Of a DNA stretch of 15,481 bases, positions 6,415-15,481 are shown piece by piece. This DNA is from Prochlorococcus sp. AG-315-D17 (GTDB lineage: Bacteria > Cyanobacteriota > Cyanobacteriia > PCC-6307 > Cyanobiaceae). Each line of letters begins with the position of its first letter. Positions within the stretch are counted from its first letter, which is position 1. Position numbers and translations under genes: made by a program. The stretch is taken from contig QBWD01000026.1 in assembly GCA_003283685.1 (NCBI GenBank), forward strand, positions 1 to 15,481, written 5' to 3'. Under the pieces are notes generated by a model. It was not told where the DNA came from and made no database searches. It worked only from the letters and a program-made list of their open reading frames with translations.

Positions 6415-9378
6415 ATGAAAGAGATAAAAAAACAAATATTATTATTAGTTGATGGCCACTCTTTAGCTTTTAGGAGTTTTTATGCTTTCAGCAAAGGAGG
6501 AGAAGGAGGACTAACTACTAAAGATGGATTGCCGACAAGTGTTACCTATGGTTTTTTAAAAAGTCTTTTAGATAATTGCAAATCAATTAATCCAAAAGGT
6601 GTGACCATTGCATTCGATACAGCTGAACCAACATTTCGACACAAAGAAGATCCAAACTACAAAGCTAATCGAGACGTAGCGCCAGATATTTTTTTTCAAG
6701 ATTTAGATCAACTACAAGAGGTCCTCAAAGAAAGTCTTAATCTCCCTATCTGTACTGCACCAGGTTACGAAGCTGATGATGTATTAGGAACACTTGCCAA
6801 TGAAGCAGCTGATAAAGGATGGAGTGTAAGAATCCTCTCGGGAGATAGAGACTTATTCCAATTAGTAGATGATCGAAGAGATATAGCTGTCTTATATATG
6901 GGTGGAGGACCTTATGCAAAAAGCGGGAATCCAAAACTAATTGATGAGCAAGGAGTTAAAGATAAATTGGGGGTTAGTCCAGAGAAAGTAATTGACCTTA
7001 AAGCCTTAACTGGGGATAGCTCCGATAATATTCCAGGTGTTAAAGGTGTTGGACCAAAAACAGCTATAAATCTTCTAAGTGAAAACAACGATCTTGATGG
7101 GGTATATAAATCACTAGAAGAAGTTGAGAAACTAGGGGAAAAGGCTAAAAGAGGAGCTATAAAAGGAGCAGTAAAAATAAAACTAAGAACTGATAAGAAT
7201 AATGCCTATCTTTCCAAAAGATTAGCTGAAATACTAATAAAAATTCCTATAGAGAAGAAAATAAAGTTTCAACTTGAGGGAATTGATGAAGTAAAGCTTT
7301 CTGAAACACTTGAGAAACTTGAGCTACATAGTCTTTTAAAACAAGTATCAATATTTAAAGCAGTCTTCTCTAAAGAAGGTTTATCAAAAGAAGAAAAGAA
7401 ATCTTCAATAGAAAAGATAAATACAATTTCTAAAACCATCTCAGGAGAAGAACTTAAATATATTAATGACTCATTAGATCTTCCTAAAATCGAGCCCAAA
7501 ATAATCAACAAAATTGAGGACCTAGAAATATTAGTAGGAAAGATAATGAAGTATAAAGATCCAAATAAACCAATAGCAATTGATACTGAAACAACAAGCC
7601 TAAATCCATTTAAAGCAGAACTTGTTGGTATCGGTTTCTGCTTCGGTAATTCATTAAAAGATATAATTTATATACCAATAGGTCATTCGACTATAAATGA
7701 TAACTTAATACAAATAAAAGAAAACAATCATCAATTAGGGATTGAGGAAGTTATTCGTTCTCTTCAATTTTGGTTCGCAAGTTCGGAACACCCTAAGACT
7801 TTACAAAATACGAAATATGATCGACTCATATTACTAAGACACGGGATCATACTTAATGGGGTAGTTATAGACACTTTACTTGCAGATTATATTTACGATG
7901 CCACTAGAAAACATAGTTTAGATGAAATTACATTTAGAGAATTTGGATTTAGACCAACTAATTATAATGATATTGTAAAAAAAGGGGAAGACTTCTCTAA
8001 CGTAGAGATAAAAACTGCAAGTCTTTATTGTGGCATGGATGTATATCTAACTAGACGTCTAGCAATACTTTATATTGATAGATTAAAGAAGAGAAGCCTA
8101 AAATTATTGAAATTATTAATAGAAGTAGAGCAGCCACTTGAGAAAGTATTAGCAGAGATTGAAACCAACGGGATATCAATTGACATCCCTTATTTAAAAG
8201 ATTTATCTGAAGAACTAACGAAAAACTTAAAGTTAATTGAAGAGCAAGTCTTTGAAGTTTCTGGAAATCAATTTAATCTTTCGTCCCCCAAGCAACTAGG
8301 CGAATTGCTTTTTGAAAAGCTTAATCTAGACAGAAAGAAGTCAAGAAAAACAAAAACAGGGTGGAGTACAGATGTAAGTGTATTAGAAAAACTTGAATCA
8401 GAACATCCCATAGTTAAAAGTATTATTGAGCATCGAACATTAAGTAAATTACTCAATACCTATGTTGATGCTTTACCCAAACTTGTAGAAAAAGAAACTG
8501 GCAGAGTACATACAGATTTCAATCAAGCAGTTACATCTACTGGAAGGCTAAGCAGTAGTAATCCAAACCTTCAAAATATACCAATTAGAACTGAATTTAG
8601 TAGGCGAATAAGAAAAGCATTTCTACCACAAAAAGGATGGAAACTATTAAGTGCAGATTATTCACAAATTGAACTTCGCATACTTGCACATCTTTCAGGA
8701 GAAGAGGTACTGAAAAATGCTTATTTACATAATGAAGATGTTCACTCTTTAACAGCAAAAATATTATTTGAGAAAGATTCTATTGATGAAAGTGAAAGAA
8801 GATTAGGAAAAACAATTAACTTTGGAGTTATTTATGGAATGGGTGCTCAAAGGTTTGCAAGATCAACTGGTGTATCAGTCATTGAAGCTAAATATTTTTT
8901 AAATCGATTTAAAGAACGTTACCCCAAGATTTTTAAATTCTTGGAATATCAAGAAAAGCTTGCATTGGGTCAGGGCTATGTAGAGACAATTCTTGGGCGA
9001 CGTCGCTATTTCCATTTCAATAAAAATGGTCTTGGGCGATTATTGGGAACACCATTAGAAGACATTGATTTAACGATAGCAAGAAGAGCAGGAATGGAGG
9101 CTCAGCAATTGAGAGCAGCTGCTAATGCCCCTATTCAAGGTTCAAGTGCTGACATAATTAAAGTGGCAATGGTTAAGCTAAGCGCAAAATTGAAAGAAAC
9201 TGGATTAGCTGCGAAGATTCTTCTTCAAGTGCATGATGAACTTGTGCTGGAAGTTGATCCAAAAGATTTAGATGAAACTAAATTTCTTGTCACTAAAACA
9301 ATGGAGAATGCTGTAAAGCTTAGCGTCCCTCTGATAGTTGAAACCGGAGTTGGACTAAACTGGATGAAAGCAAAATAG
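6415..9378 (+). CDS. polA: DNA polymerase I
   Basis: 987 residues with all three PolA domains. The N-terminal 5' nuclease (~1-300) shows LLLVDGHSLAFRSF, GYEADDVLGTLA, LSGDRDLFQLV and LTGDSSDNIPGVKGVGPKTA. The 3'-5' exonuclease domain (~370-560) keeps D390-T-E392, NTKYDRL and YCGMDVYLTRRL, so proofreading should be active, unlike Thermus-type enzymes. The polymerase domain (~590-987) has motif A with D748 in LSADYSQIELR, motif B RRLGKTINFGVIYGMG, and motif C VHDE with D941-E942. It processes Okazaki fragments and fills repair gaps. It is slightly longer than E. coli Pol I, the extra length being in a Lys-rich linker (~320-370). ATG start; no strong Shine-Dalgarno upstream. Flanked at 25 bp and 43 bp by same-strand genes. 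Confidence 0.98.
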   Translation: MKEIKKQILLLVDGHSLAFRSFYAFSKGGEGGLTTKDGLPTSVTYGFLKSLLDNCKSINPKGVTIAFDTAEPTFRHKEDPNYKANRDVAPDIFFQDLDQLQEVLKESLNLPICTAPGYEADDVLGTLANEAADKGWSVRILSGDRDLFQLVDDRRDIAVLYMGGGPYAKSGNPKLIDEQGVKDKLGVSPEKVIDLKALTGDSSDNIPGVKGVGPKTAINLLSENNDLDGVYKSLEEVEKLGEKAKRGAIKGAVKIKLRTDKNNAYLSKRLAEILIKIPIEKKIKFQLEGIDEVKLSETLEKLELHSLLKQVSIFKAVFSKEGLSKEEKKSSIEKINTISKTISGEELKYINDSLDLPKIEPKIINKIEDLEILVGKIMKYKDPNKPIAIDTETTSLNPFKAELVGIGFCFGNSLKDIIYIPIGHSTINDNLIQIKENNHQLGIEEVIRSLQFWFASSEHPKTLQNTKYDRLILLRHGIILNGVVIDTLLADYIYDATRKHSLDEITFREFGFRPTNYNDIVKKGEDFSNVEIKTASLYCGMDVYLTRRLAILYIDRLKKRSLKLLKLLIEVEQPLEKVLAEIETNGISIDIPYLKDLSEELTKNLKLIEEQVFEVSGNQFNLSSPKQLGELLFEKLNLDRKKSRKTKTGWSTDVSVLEKLESEHPIVKSIIEHRTLSKLLNTYVDALPKLVEKETGRVHTDFNQAVTSTGRLSSSNPNLQNIPIRTEFSRRIRKAFLPQKGWKLLSADYSQIELRILAHLSGEEVLKNAYLHNEDVHSLTAKILFEKDSIDESERRLGKTINFGVIYGMGAQRFARSTGVSVIEAKYFLNRFKERYPKIFKFLEYQEKLALGQGYVETILGRRRYFHFNKNGLGRLLGTPLEDIDLTIARRAGMEAQQLRAAANAPIQGSSADIIKVAMVKLSAKLKETGLAAKILLQVHDELVLEVDPKDLDETKFLVTKTMENAVKLSVPLIVETGVGLNWMKAK

Positions 9379-9421
9379 TCGCTAATTAATTCAATAATTT
9401 TCCTCATCTTCACTTAAGAAA

Positions 9422-10909
9422 TTGTCCTTAAAATTCACAAACACACTCTCCAAAAACAAAGAAGATTTCACCGCAATCAATCCTAAGAAGGTTAGTATTT
9501 ATTGCTGCGGTGTAACAGTTTATGATCTCTGCCATTTAGGACATGCACGAAGTTATCTTAATTGGGATGTATTAAGAAGATATTTAATTTGGAAAGGATA
9601 TGAGGTTATATTTGTTCAGAATTTCACTGATATTGATGACAAGATTATTAATCGCGCGAAAAAAGAAGGTTGTTCTACTGATGAACTATCTCAAAGAAAT
9701 ATAGAAGAATTTCATAAGGATATGGACAGACTTGGAATACTAAGACCAACTCGAATGCCAAGAGCTACCAGATTTCTCAAAGAAATTATTACTTTCATAA
9801 AAGAATTAGAAAATAAACAAATGGCCTATTCAGCAAATGGAGACGTTTATTTTTCAGTAACCAAATATATAGACTATGGAAAACTTAGTGGCAGAGATAT
9901 TTCCGAGCAGCAAGAAAATGCTGCTGGGCGTTTAAACACAAATAAAGATGTAAATAAAAACAATTCACTAGATTTTGCTCTCTGGAAAAAGGCTAAGCCA
10001 GGCGAAGTTAGTTACTCATCTCCATGGGGAGAAGGACGACCAGGATGGCACATTGAATGTTCAGCAATGGTTAAAGAAGAGTTAGGCGAAAGTATTGACA
10101 TTCACCTAGGCGGATCAGACTTAATATTTCCCCACCATGAAAATGAAATTGCCCAGTCAGAAGCCTGTAATGGTAAAGACTTAGCTAACTTTTGGTTACA
10201 CAATGGGATGGTTAATGTTGGAGGTGAAAAGATGAGTAAATCATTAGGTAACTTCACAACTATCAGAGAATTATTAAATGATGGCGTATCACCAATGACC
10301 TTAAGATTTTTTGTTTTACAGACTAATTATCGTAAACCACTAGACTTTACTAATGAGGCCCTAAAGGCAGCTTCTAAAGGCTGGAAAAGATTAAACGATT
10401 GCTTATGCTTTGGTTATATTTATCAAAATAATGAACTGCAATCTCAAACAGAACTAAATAAAGCTAATAAAAAAATAAACACTTCAAGTACCTTAAAATT
10501 GTTGGTAGAATTTGAAAAGTATATGGACGATGATCTAAACACTTCAGGAGCCTTATCTATTCTTTTTGAGCTATCTAAACCTATTCGTAAATTCATAAAT
10601 ATATTAAAAGAAACTAATATCGATGAAATTGATAATAATGATTTAAATGAAATTCATGTAAAATGGGAATTACTTACTCAATTAGCAGGAGTATTAGGTT
10701 TGAAGGCCAATTTAAATAATGAAATTTCTAAAAGTAAACTATCCATCAATTCTGAAGAAATAGAAGAACTAATAAATCAAAGATCATTAGCAAAAGCCGA
10801 TAAAGAATTTGAACTCGCTGACAAAATAAGAAATCAACTAAAAGAACTTGGAATTGAATTAATTGATAAATCGAATGGTATTACCGAATGGAAATACATC
10901 TCAGACTAA
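9422..10909 (+). CDS. cysS: Cysteinyl-tRNA synthetase
   Basis: 495 residues, class I aminoacyl-tRNA synthetase charging tRNA-Cys. The Rossmann fold begins with [18 protein letters not shown] (C28 the expected zinc ligand, HLGH at 38-41 the HIGH motif). WHIECSAM and [10 protein letters not shown] supply further zinc and active-site residues. K270-MSKS is the KMSKS loop. A helical anticodon-binding part and the C-terminal [21 protein letters not shown] segment (here [16 protein letters not shown]) complete the usual architecture. The start is a TTG at 9422: the only in-frame upstream codons back to a TAA at 9395 contain no ATG or GTG, and the protein begins SLKFTNTLS as expected. Its stop overlaps the stop of the convergent symporter gene (CTAA shared at 10906-10909). 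Confidence 0.97.
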   Translation: MSLKFTNTLSKNKEDFTAINPKKVSIYCCGVTVYDLCHLGHARSYLNWDVLRRYLIWKGYEVIFVQNFTDIDDKIINRAKKEGCSTDELSQRNIEEFHKDMDRLGILRPTRMPRATRFLKEIITFIKELENKQMAYSANGDVYFSVTKYIDYGKLSGRDISEQQENAAGRLNTNKDVNKNNSLDFALWKKAKPGEVSYSSPWGEGRPGWHIECSAMVKEELGESIDIHLGGSDLIFPHHENEIAQSEACNGKDLANFWLHNGMVNVGGEKMSKSLGNFTTIRELLNDGVSPMTLRFFVLQTNYRKPLDFTNEALKAASKGWKRLNDCLCFGYIYQNNELQSQTELNKANKKINTSSTLKLLVEFEKYMDDDLNTSGALSILFELSKPIRKFINILKETNIDEIDNNDLNEIHVKWELLTQLAGVLGLKANLNNEISKSKLSINSEEIEELINQRSLAKADKEFELADKIRNQLKELGIELIDKSNGITEWKYISD

Positions 10910-12234
10910 GCAACCCAGGATTCTATTAAAGCTGAAACACTTACATAAAGTCCTATTGCGATGACAGGTGGAGATACCCAGCGAAGCATGAATTTCAAAT
11001 ATCGTCTAACTCTTTTATTAGAATTTGAGTTTGCTAAATCCTCGTCATAACGATTTGGAATAATCCAACCTAATAAAACAGATATTAGAAGACCACCTAG
11101 TATCAATAAATTATTAAAAATACTATCCATATTTCCCAAGAAATCCAATGAAATAGCGGAGGGGACACCAACTAAAAAAACAACTAATGTTGAAGTCCAA
11201 ACTGCTTTTTTTCTACTCCATTTCAAACGATCCATTAAAGAAGATACTGGCACTTCTAGCAAAGAAACTGAAGAAGTAATAGCTGCTATGAAAGCTAATC
11301 CAAAGAAAACAGCAGCAATCAATCTTCCTACAACCCCAAGATTTGAAAATCCAGTTGGTAAAGCTATAAATAAAGTTCCTACAGTTGATTCACTAACAAC
11401 ATCTTTCAAGCCAAAACTCATTACCACAGGGAAAGTTATTAGTCCAGCAAGTAAGCCTACAGCCGTATCAAGAGAGGCTACTCTCAAGGCTTCTTTAGGA
11501 AGATGATTTCTACGATCTAAATATGAAGAATACGCAACCATAATTCCTATCCCTAAGCTTAAGGAAAAGAATGCCTGTTTAAAAGCATTGCTAATTGTTG
11601 TTTTATCAAACAATTGAGACGGATCCCATTTAAGCAAGAAAGAAGTATACCCCTCCCACGCTCCAGATAAACTTGCAGCCCATATTGATAAAGTTATAAG
11701 CAATATAAATAAAAATGGCATAGCCCATTTAGTTAGTTTTTCAATACCACCTCTCACTCCTGCCATTACTACTAGAGCAGTTAATAACAAACTTATTATT
11801 TGACCTACAAAAACACTATTACCACTACTAATTTGTTCGAAAAATTCTCCAGCCTCATTCATATCTGAAGGCAAGCCAATAAAAACAGAATGGAAGAATG
11901 TATCAATTGTCCATCCCATTATGACGGCATAAAAGGAAAGAATCCCACATGAAGCTATTGCGAATAACCATCCTAAAGGCTTCCAATTCTCACCAGCAGC
12001 TTTAACGGGTGCGATAAAGGGACTGCTCGCAGTGCTTCGTCCTAAGACCATTTCCGCAACCAAAACGGGAAGACAAACCACCAAAACTACAAATATATAA
12101 AGTACAAGAAAAGCAAGTCCTCCTCCTTGAGAAGATCTATAAGCAAATCCCCAAAGGTTCCCAAGCCCGACCGCACTACCAGCCGCTGCAAGAGCAAAAC
12201 CCAGTCCTGATCGCCATTGTTCCCTTTCTTGCAT
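10906..12234 (-). CDS. Sodium-dependent symporter, SNF/NSS (LeuT-fold) family
   Basis: 442 residues, about 11-12 membrane helices. The N-terminus [20 protein letters not shown] with LWGFAY and GGG is the NSS TM1 signature that forms the Na+ and substrate sites in LeuT. TM6-like [16 protein letters not shown] carries the unwound segment. Bacterial members import amino acids or related small amines with Na+; the substrate here cannot be read from sequence. The usual GNxWRFPY reads GNLWGFAY: the gate Arg (R30 in LeuT) is Gly and the Pro is Ala. ATG start at 12234; a GAGA-like sequence upstream is a weak ribosome binding site. Convergent with cysS, sharing four bases; divergent from dxr over 92 bp, which must hold both promoters. 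Confidence 0.92.
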   Translation of the reverse strand: MQEREQWRSGLGFALAAAGSAVGLGNLWGFAYRSSQGGGLAFLVLYIFVVLVVCLPVLVAEMVLGRSTASSPFIAPVKAAGENWKPLGWLFAIASCGILSFYAVIMGWTIDTFFHSVFIGLPSDMNEAGEFFEQISSGNSVFVGQIISLLLTALVVMAGVRGGIEKLTKWAMPFLFILLITLSIWAASLSGAWEGYTSFLLKWDPSQLFDKTTISNAFKQAFFSLSLGIGIMVAYSSYLDRRNHLPKEALRVASLDTAVGLLAGLITFPVVMSFGLKDVVSESTVGTLFIALPTGFSNLGVVGRLIAAVFFGLAFIAAITSSVSLLEVPVSSLMDRLKWSRKKAVWTSTLVVFLVGVPSAISLDFLGNMDSIFNNLLILGGLLISVLLGWIIPNRYDEDLANSNSNKRVRRYLKFMLRWVSPPVIAIGLYVSVSALIESWVA

Positions 12235-12326
12235 AATAAATCTCTATAAGAATCCAGTATTTAACGGGAAAGATATAGCAGGGTTATACCTTTAAATGGG
12301 AGACTGGTCTAACTTGCCTTCACAAT

Positions 12327-13556
12327 GTGAAAGCCATAAGCGTTTTAGGCTCAACAGGATCTATTGGCACTCAAACTCTTCAAATCGCAGAGGAGTTTCC
12401 AGATCAATTCAATATCGTTGCATTAACTGCAGGGCAGAATCTTGATTTACTAATTAAACAGATTCAAACTCATGAACCAGAAGTTGTTGCTCTGGCCAAT
12501 GAATCTCTTGTACCAGAATTACTTTCGAGATTAAATAGCCTAAATAAAGAAAAAAAGCCGATAAAGCTGCCTGAATTGTTAGGTGGACTAGATGGATTAA
12601 ATACAGCTGCATCATGGAAGAGTGCAGATATTGTCGTAACAGGAATAGTTGGTTGTGCTGGACTGTTACCAACACTCTCAGCAATTAAGGCGGGGAAAGA
12701 CATAGCACTTGCAAACAAAGAAACTCTTATTGCAGCAGGACCTGTAGTTATTCCTGCTTTAAAAACAAGTGGCAGTCGACTCCTACCTGCAGACTCTGAA
12801 CACTCAGCAATCTTTCAATGCCTGCAAGGAACGCCTTATGCAGAGAATGCAAGGCTTTCAACAGGCGTTCCAACACCTGGTTTTAAGTCAATTCAACTAA
12901 CAGCTTCTGGTGGGGCTTTTAGAGATTGGAGAGCAGAGGATTTGGTAAACGCAACAGTTAAAGATGCAACTAGTCATCCAAATTGGAGCATGGGGAAAAA
13001 AATAACTGTAGATTCTGCAACTCTTATGAATAAAGGTCTAGAAGTCATTGAAGCTCATTACCTATTTGGCCTCGAGTACGATCAAATCGAAATCATTATT
13101 CACCCACAAAGCATCATTCATTCAATGATTGAATTGGATGACTCATCGGTTCTAGCTCAAATGGGGTGGCCTGATATGAAACTTCCTATTTTATATTGCT
13201 TAAGTTGGCCTAGCCGATTAAAAACTCCTTGGCCAAAATTAAAACTTACTGAGATAGCTAGTCTAACTTTTAAAGAACCAGATAAAAATAAATATCCATG
13301 CATGGAACTTGCTTATAATGCAGGTCGGTTAGGAGGAACAATGCCAGCTGTGCTTAATGCTGCTAATGAACAAGCAGTAGCATTATTTTTACAAGAAAAA
13401 ATAAGTTTTATTGAGATACCTAAAGTAATTGAGGTGACTTGCGAGAAACATAAAAACGAATTCAAAAAAGAACCCACTCTAAATGAAATACTCATGATAG
13501 ATACTTGGGCAAGAAACAACGTTACTAATTATTCAGAAAAGATATTAATAAAGTAA
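12327..13556 (+). CDS. dxr: 1-deoxy-D-xylulose 5-phosphate reductoisomerase
   Basis: 409 residues. It performs the NADPH-dependent conversion of DXP to MEP, the committed step of the plastid-type isoprenoid (MEP) pathway feeding chlorophyll phytyl chains, carotenoids and quinones. The NADPH-binding loop [12 protein letters not shown] is at 7-18, [10 protein letters not shown] at ~129-138, metal ligands D156 and E158 in [15 protein letters not shown], substrate loop [11 protein letters not shown], and [20 protein letters not shown] with third ligand E239. The C-terminal helical domain is complete. The start is GTG at 12327: the overlapping ATG at 12325 is out of frame and meets TGA at once, and the protein begins directly at the first beta strand. 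It ends one base before the stop of the convergent hydrolase gene. Confidence 0.97.
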   Translation: MKAISVLGSTGSIGTQTLQIAEEFPDQFNIVALTAGQNLDLLIKQIQTHEPEVVALANESLVPELLSRLNSLNKEKKPIKLPELLGGLDGLNTAASWKSADIVVTGIVGCAGLLPTLSAIKAGKDIALANKETLIAAGPVVIPALKTSGSRLLPADSEHSAIFQCLQGTPYAENARLSTGVPTPGFKSIQLTASGGAFRDWRAEDLVNATVKDATSHPNWSMGKKITVDSATLMNKGLEVIEAHYLFGLEYDQIEIIIHPQSIIHSMIELDDSSVLAQMGWPDMKLPILYCLSWPSRLKTPWPKLKLTEIASLTFKEPDKNKYPCMELAYNAGRLGGTMPAVLNAANEQAVALFLQEKISFIEIPKVIEVTCEKHKNEFKKEPTLNEILMIDTWARNNVTNYSEKILIK

Positions 13557-14666
13557 TTAAAGACCTAAAAGCCATTTAGTCACAACATAATCACCCCAAC
13601 ATCCATCAATCCCATGAAATCCATTATGTCCTCCATTTTTTGTAAGAATAACCTTATTTGCCTTCTGATCACTACATAGAAGCATCTTCTTCTTTAAAGT
13701 CTCTGCAGCAGATGAAGGGACCCAAGGATCATCCATAGATTGAATAAATAATGTTGGAGGTATGATTTTTTCATTGTCACTTAAAGCGAAAATTGGAGAT
13801 GCTTTTAAGTAATACTCGTTGACATCTTTGTACCCCCATCTTGGAGCAGTTATAGAGTTATCAAAAGAACGAATATCCTTGATTCTCACTTTAGATTTTT
13901 TCTCAGTAATCAAAGCTTTTCTTTCTTCCTCTTCAACACCAAAAGGATCAGACAAAGTTTGTTTTACTAAACGATTCAGCAACCATCTTTGATAAACAAT
14001 ATTTCGTGGACGCTCAATAGATAAACTACACTCAAGCAAATCTAAAGGACTACTAATACAGACCAAACCGTCTAAAAGAAAATCAGAACGTGTTAAAGAT
14101 TGATCACTCATACATGCATTTAAAAGAATGGTTCCTCCTAATGAAATACCAGCCCCATAAAGTGGAATATTGCTTAAGCAGGAATATTGATTAGTTAATA
14201 AATAAGAGATTTCCCTAGCTTTTTTTAATACAGGGATCAAATCATTATTGCACTCTGCAGCATAGGTCCCATCAACCAACTCCCGGCACGGATCTGAGCC
14301 TCTCAGATTAAGCTTCAAAACAGCAAAATTTGACTCAACCAAAGCACTTGCCATTCGAGTTAAACCTCTTCTGCGAGTAGACCCTCCAAGTCCATGAAGA
14401 AGTAAAACCAAGCCTTTAATTTTAGAGCTTAAAAGTGGCTTATCCAAATAGGCCACTAAATAGCCACCGCCCGATTTTCTATTTTTAAGTGGGGGGACAG
14501 GTATGAGGATTTCTAGAGAATTTCTATCTGGCAATTCATCAGAGATAAATGTATCCCTAAGAGTCTGAAGATCAGGCCCAATCCAAGGGAATCTTTCTTT
14601 AAAAGGCTTCATTCGATAATCAAAAAACTCAATCAGCTCAAAGTTATCCTTTACTACCAACACCAA
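13557..14666 (-). CDS. Alpha/beta hydrolase of the YheT/COG0429 family
   Basis: About 369 residues. Near the N-terminus the family signature (FKERFPWIGPDLQTLRDTF) is visible, then VLLLHGLGGSTRRRGLTRMA (oxyanion region), the nucleophile elbow GAGISLGGT with S175, an acid candidate D312/D313 in SMDDPWVP, and H347 in NGGHNGFHG: a full catalytic triad. No signal peptide. These proteins are predicted esterases or thioesterases; the substrate is unknown. The longest reading starts at TTG 14666, but AAAGGAG at 14675-14669 lies only two bases from it and five from GTG at 14663, so GTG is the better start. Either way the gene overlaps the end of pntB by about 20 bp and is probably translationally coupled to it. 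The Shine-Dalgarno lies inside the last codons of pntB. Confidence 0.9.
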   Translation of the reverse strand: MVLVVKDNFELIEFFDYRMKPFKERFPWIGPDLQTLRDTFISDELPDRNSLEILIPVPPLKNRKSGGGYLVAYLDKPLLSSKIKGLVLLLHGLGGSTRRRGLTRMASALVESNFAVLKLNLRGSDPCRELVDGTYAAECNNDLIPVLKKAREISYLLTNQYSCLSNIPLYGAGISLGGTILLNACMSDQSLTRSDFLLDGLVCISSPLDLLECSLSIERPRNIVYQRWLLNRLVKQTLSDPFGVEEEERKALITEKKSKVRIKDIRSFDNSITAPRWGYKDVNEYYLKASPIFALSDNEKIIPPTLFIQSMDDPWVPSSAAETLKKKMLLCSDQKANKVILTKNGGHNGFHGIDGCWGDYVVTKWLLGL

Positions 14667-15481
14667 GCTCCTTTAATTCCAATAAAAGATCTCCTAAGAC
14701 TTTTTTAGCATCTCCAAAAACCATAGAGGTATTTGGCATGTCAAAAAGATCATTTTTAATTCCTGAATAACCAGCACTCATTCCTCTCTTAATAACAAAG
14801 ACCGTTCTAGCTTCTTGAACATCTAAAACAGGCATGCCATATAAAGGAGAGGTCTTATCATTCTTTGCTTGTGGATTGACAACATCATTTGCACCAAGAA
14901 CTAAAACAACGTCAGTTGCTGGAAATTCGGGATTAACAACATCCATTTCTTTCAGTTGTTCATAAGGGACATCGGCCTCCGCCAAAAGAACATTCATATG
15001 ACCAGGCATTCTTCCTGCAACAGGGTGAATTGCATAAGAAACTTCAATCTCAGCATTTTCTAATACTCTGGTTACTTCTCTCAAAGTGTGTTGAGCTTGA
15101 GCAACAGCGAGTCCATAACCTGGGACAATTACAACTCTTTCCGCAGCCTCAAGGGTAAGTGCGCACTCTTCAGGGCTACAACTAGTGATATTTTCATATT
15201 CGCCACTAGCAGCAGTTACAGAGGAGGAGCTAGCACCAAGAGCACCGCCAAAAAGTACAGAAACCAATGATCTATTCATACCATCACACATAACTTGAGT
15301 AAGTATTAAGCCAGCAGCTCCAACCATCGCTCCTGCAACTATTAAAAGTTGACTTCCCACTACAAATCCCGCTGCCGCTGCTGCGACTCCTGAATAACTG
15401 TTTAATAAAGAAATGACTACTGGCATATCAGCTCCTCCAATAGGCAAGGAGACACCAATACCAAGCAAAAATGAGGAAATT
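14644..15481 (-). CDS. pntB: NAD(P) transhydrogenase subunit beta, C-terminal part (runs off window)
   Basis: The frame is open to the window edge; about 279 codons are present of an expected ~460-480, so the start lies beyond 15481. The visible part starts in the last membrane helices (LLGIGVSLPIGGADMPVVIS, LLNSYSGVAAAAAGFVV, LLIVAGAMVGAAGLILTQVM, CDGMNRS). The NADP(H)-binding domain III follows: VVIVPGYGLAVAQAQHTL, HPVAGRMPGHMNVLLAEA, DVVLVLGANDVVNPQAK, MSAGYSGIKNDLF and MVFGDAKK, ending near GVGSKG. PntB with PntA couples the proton gradient to hydride transfer from NADH to NADP+ in the membrane. The hydrolase gene overlaps its 3' end and is likely co-transcribed. Confidence 0.96.
   Translation of the reverse strand, partial: ISSFLLGIGVSLPIGGADMPVVISLLNSYSGVAAAAAGFVVGSQLLIVAGAMVGAAGLILTQVMCDGMNRSLVSVLFGGALGASSSSVTAASGEYENITSCSPEECALTLEAAERVVIVPGYGLAVAQAQHTLREVTRVLENAEIEVSYAIHPVAGRMPGHMNVLLAEADVPYEQLKEMDVVNPEFPATDVVLVLGANDVVNPQAKNDKTSPLYGMPVLDVQEARTVFVIKRGMSAGYSGIKNDLFDMPNTSMVFGDAKKVLGDLLLELKELGVGSKG
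14669..14675 (-). promoter_or_regulatory. Shine-Dalgarno inside pntB deciding the hydrolase start
   Basis: AAAGGAG on the minus strand lies within the final codons of pntB (the LKELG stretch). It is two bases from TTG 14666, five from GTG 14663 and eight from TTG 14660. The spacing favours GTG 14663 and suggests translational coupling of the hydrolase to pntB. Confidence 0.55.

Noticed and set aside
12325..12330. ATG at 12325 as the dxr start
   Set aside because: It is out of frame and followed directly by TGA; GTG at 12327 opens the enzyme frame.
12454..12718. Two minus-strand open frames within dxr
   Set aside because: They lie entirely inside a well-conserved enzyme gene and have no recognisable protein features or ribosome binding site.

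Overview
The window looks like a chromosomal segment of a marine picocyanobacterium, most probably a low-light Prochlorococcus. I base this on the low G+C, the tightly packed single-copy genes, and the style of the proteins (YchF, PolA, CysS, an SNF symporter with an LGNLWGFAY segment, Dxr, PntB). No database was searched, so the genus is an inference.

Layout. Bases 1-4056 are an accessory region. It holds a type IV pilin with a C-type-lectin tail (2-922, start outside the window), a 93-residue repeat protein behind a structured 5' leader (1451-1806), and a second pilin-like gene (2127-3871). The second pilin has a seven-bladed beta-propeller tail, no usable start codon and a one-base frameshift. 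Bases 4057-15481 are core genome: ychF (-), then a probable operon of an RND/HlyD-type adaptor, polA and cysS (+), then an SNF-family symporter (-), dxr (+), an alpha/beta hydrolase (-) and pntB (-, running off the window).

Most notable: the last ten codons of ychF ([13 protein letters not shown]) recur twice more in the accessory region, at 1102-1131 and 1912-1941, with only synonymous differences. Both extra copies lie in the same ~150-bp module. Its 30-bp core sits between inverted repeats (14 bp in the best copy), with pairs of an 'AAAGTTAGAA'-like direct repeat on each side. The real ychF end carries only one half of this module. That is the pattern expected if gene cassettes integrated in tandem at the 3' end of ychF: one hybrid (attL-like) junction at the host gene and complete (attP-like) junctions between cassettes. 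No integrase gene lies in the window, so recombination would be supplied in trans.

The two pilins share about 80% identical residues through the prepilin motif and first ~128 residues, then switch to unrelated binding-type domains. The locus therefore looks like a ychF-anchored store of cell-surface and small-protein cassettes, at least one of them silent. The core genes are ordinary housekeeping genes: DNA replication/repair, tRNA charging, the MEP isoprenoid pathway, transhydrogenation and amino-acid-type transport. Several converge with zero spacing or overlapping stops.
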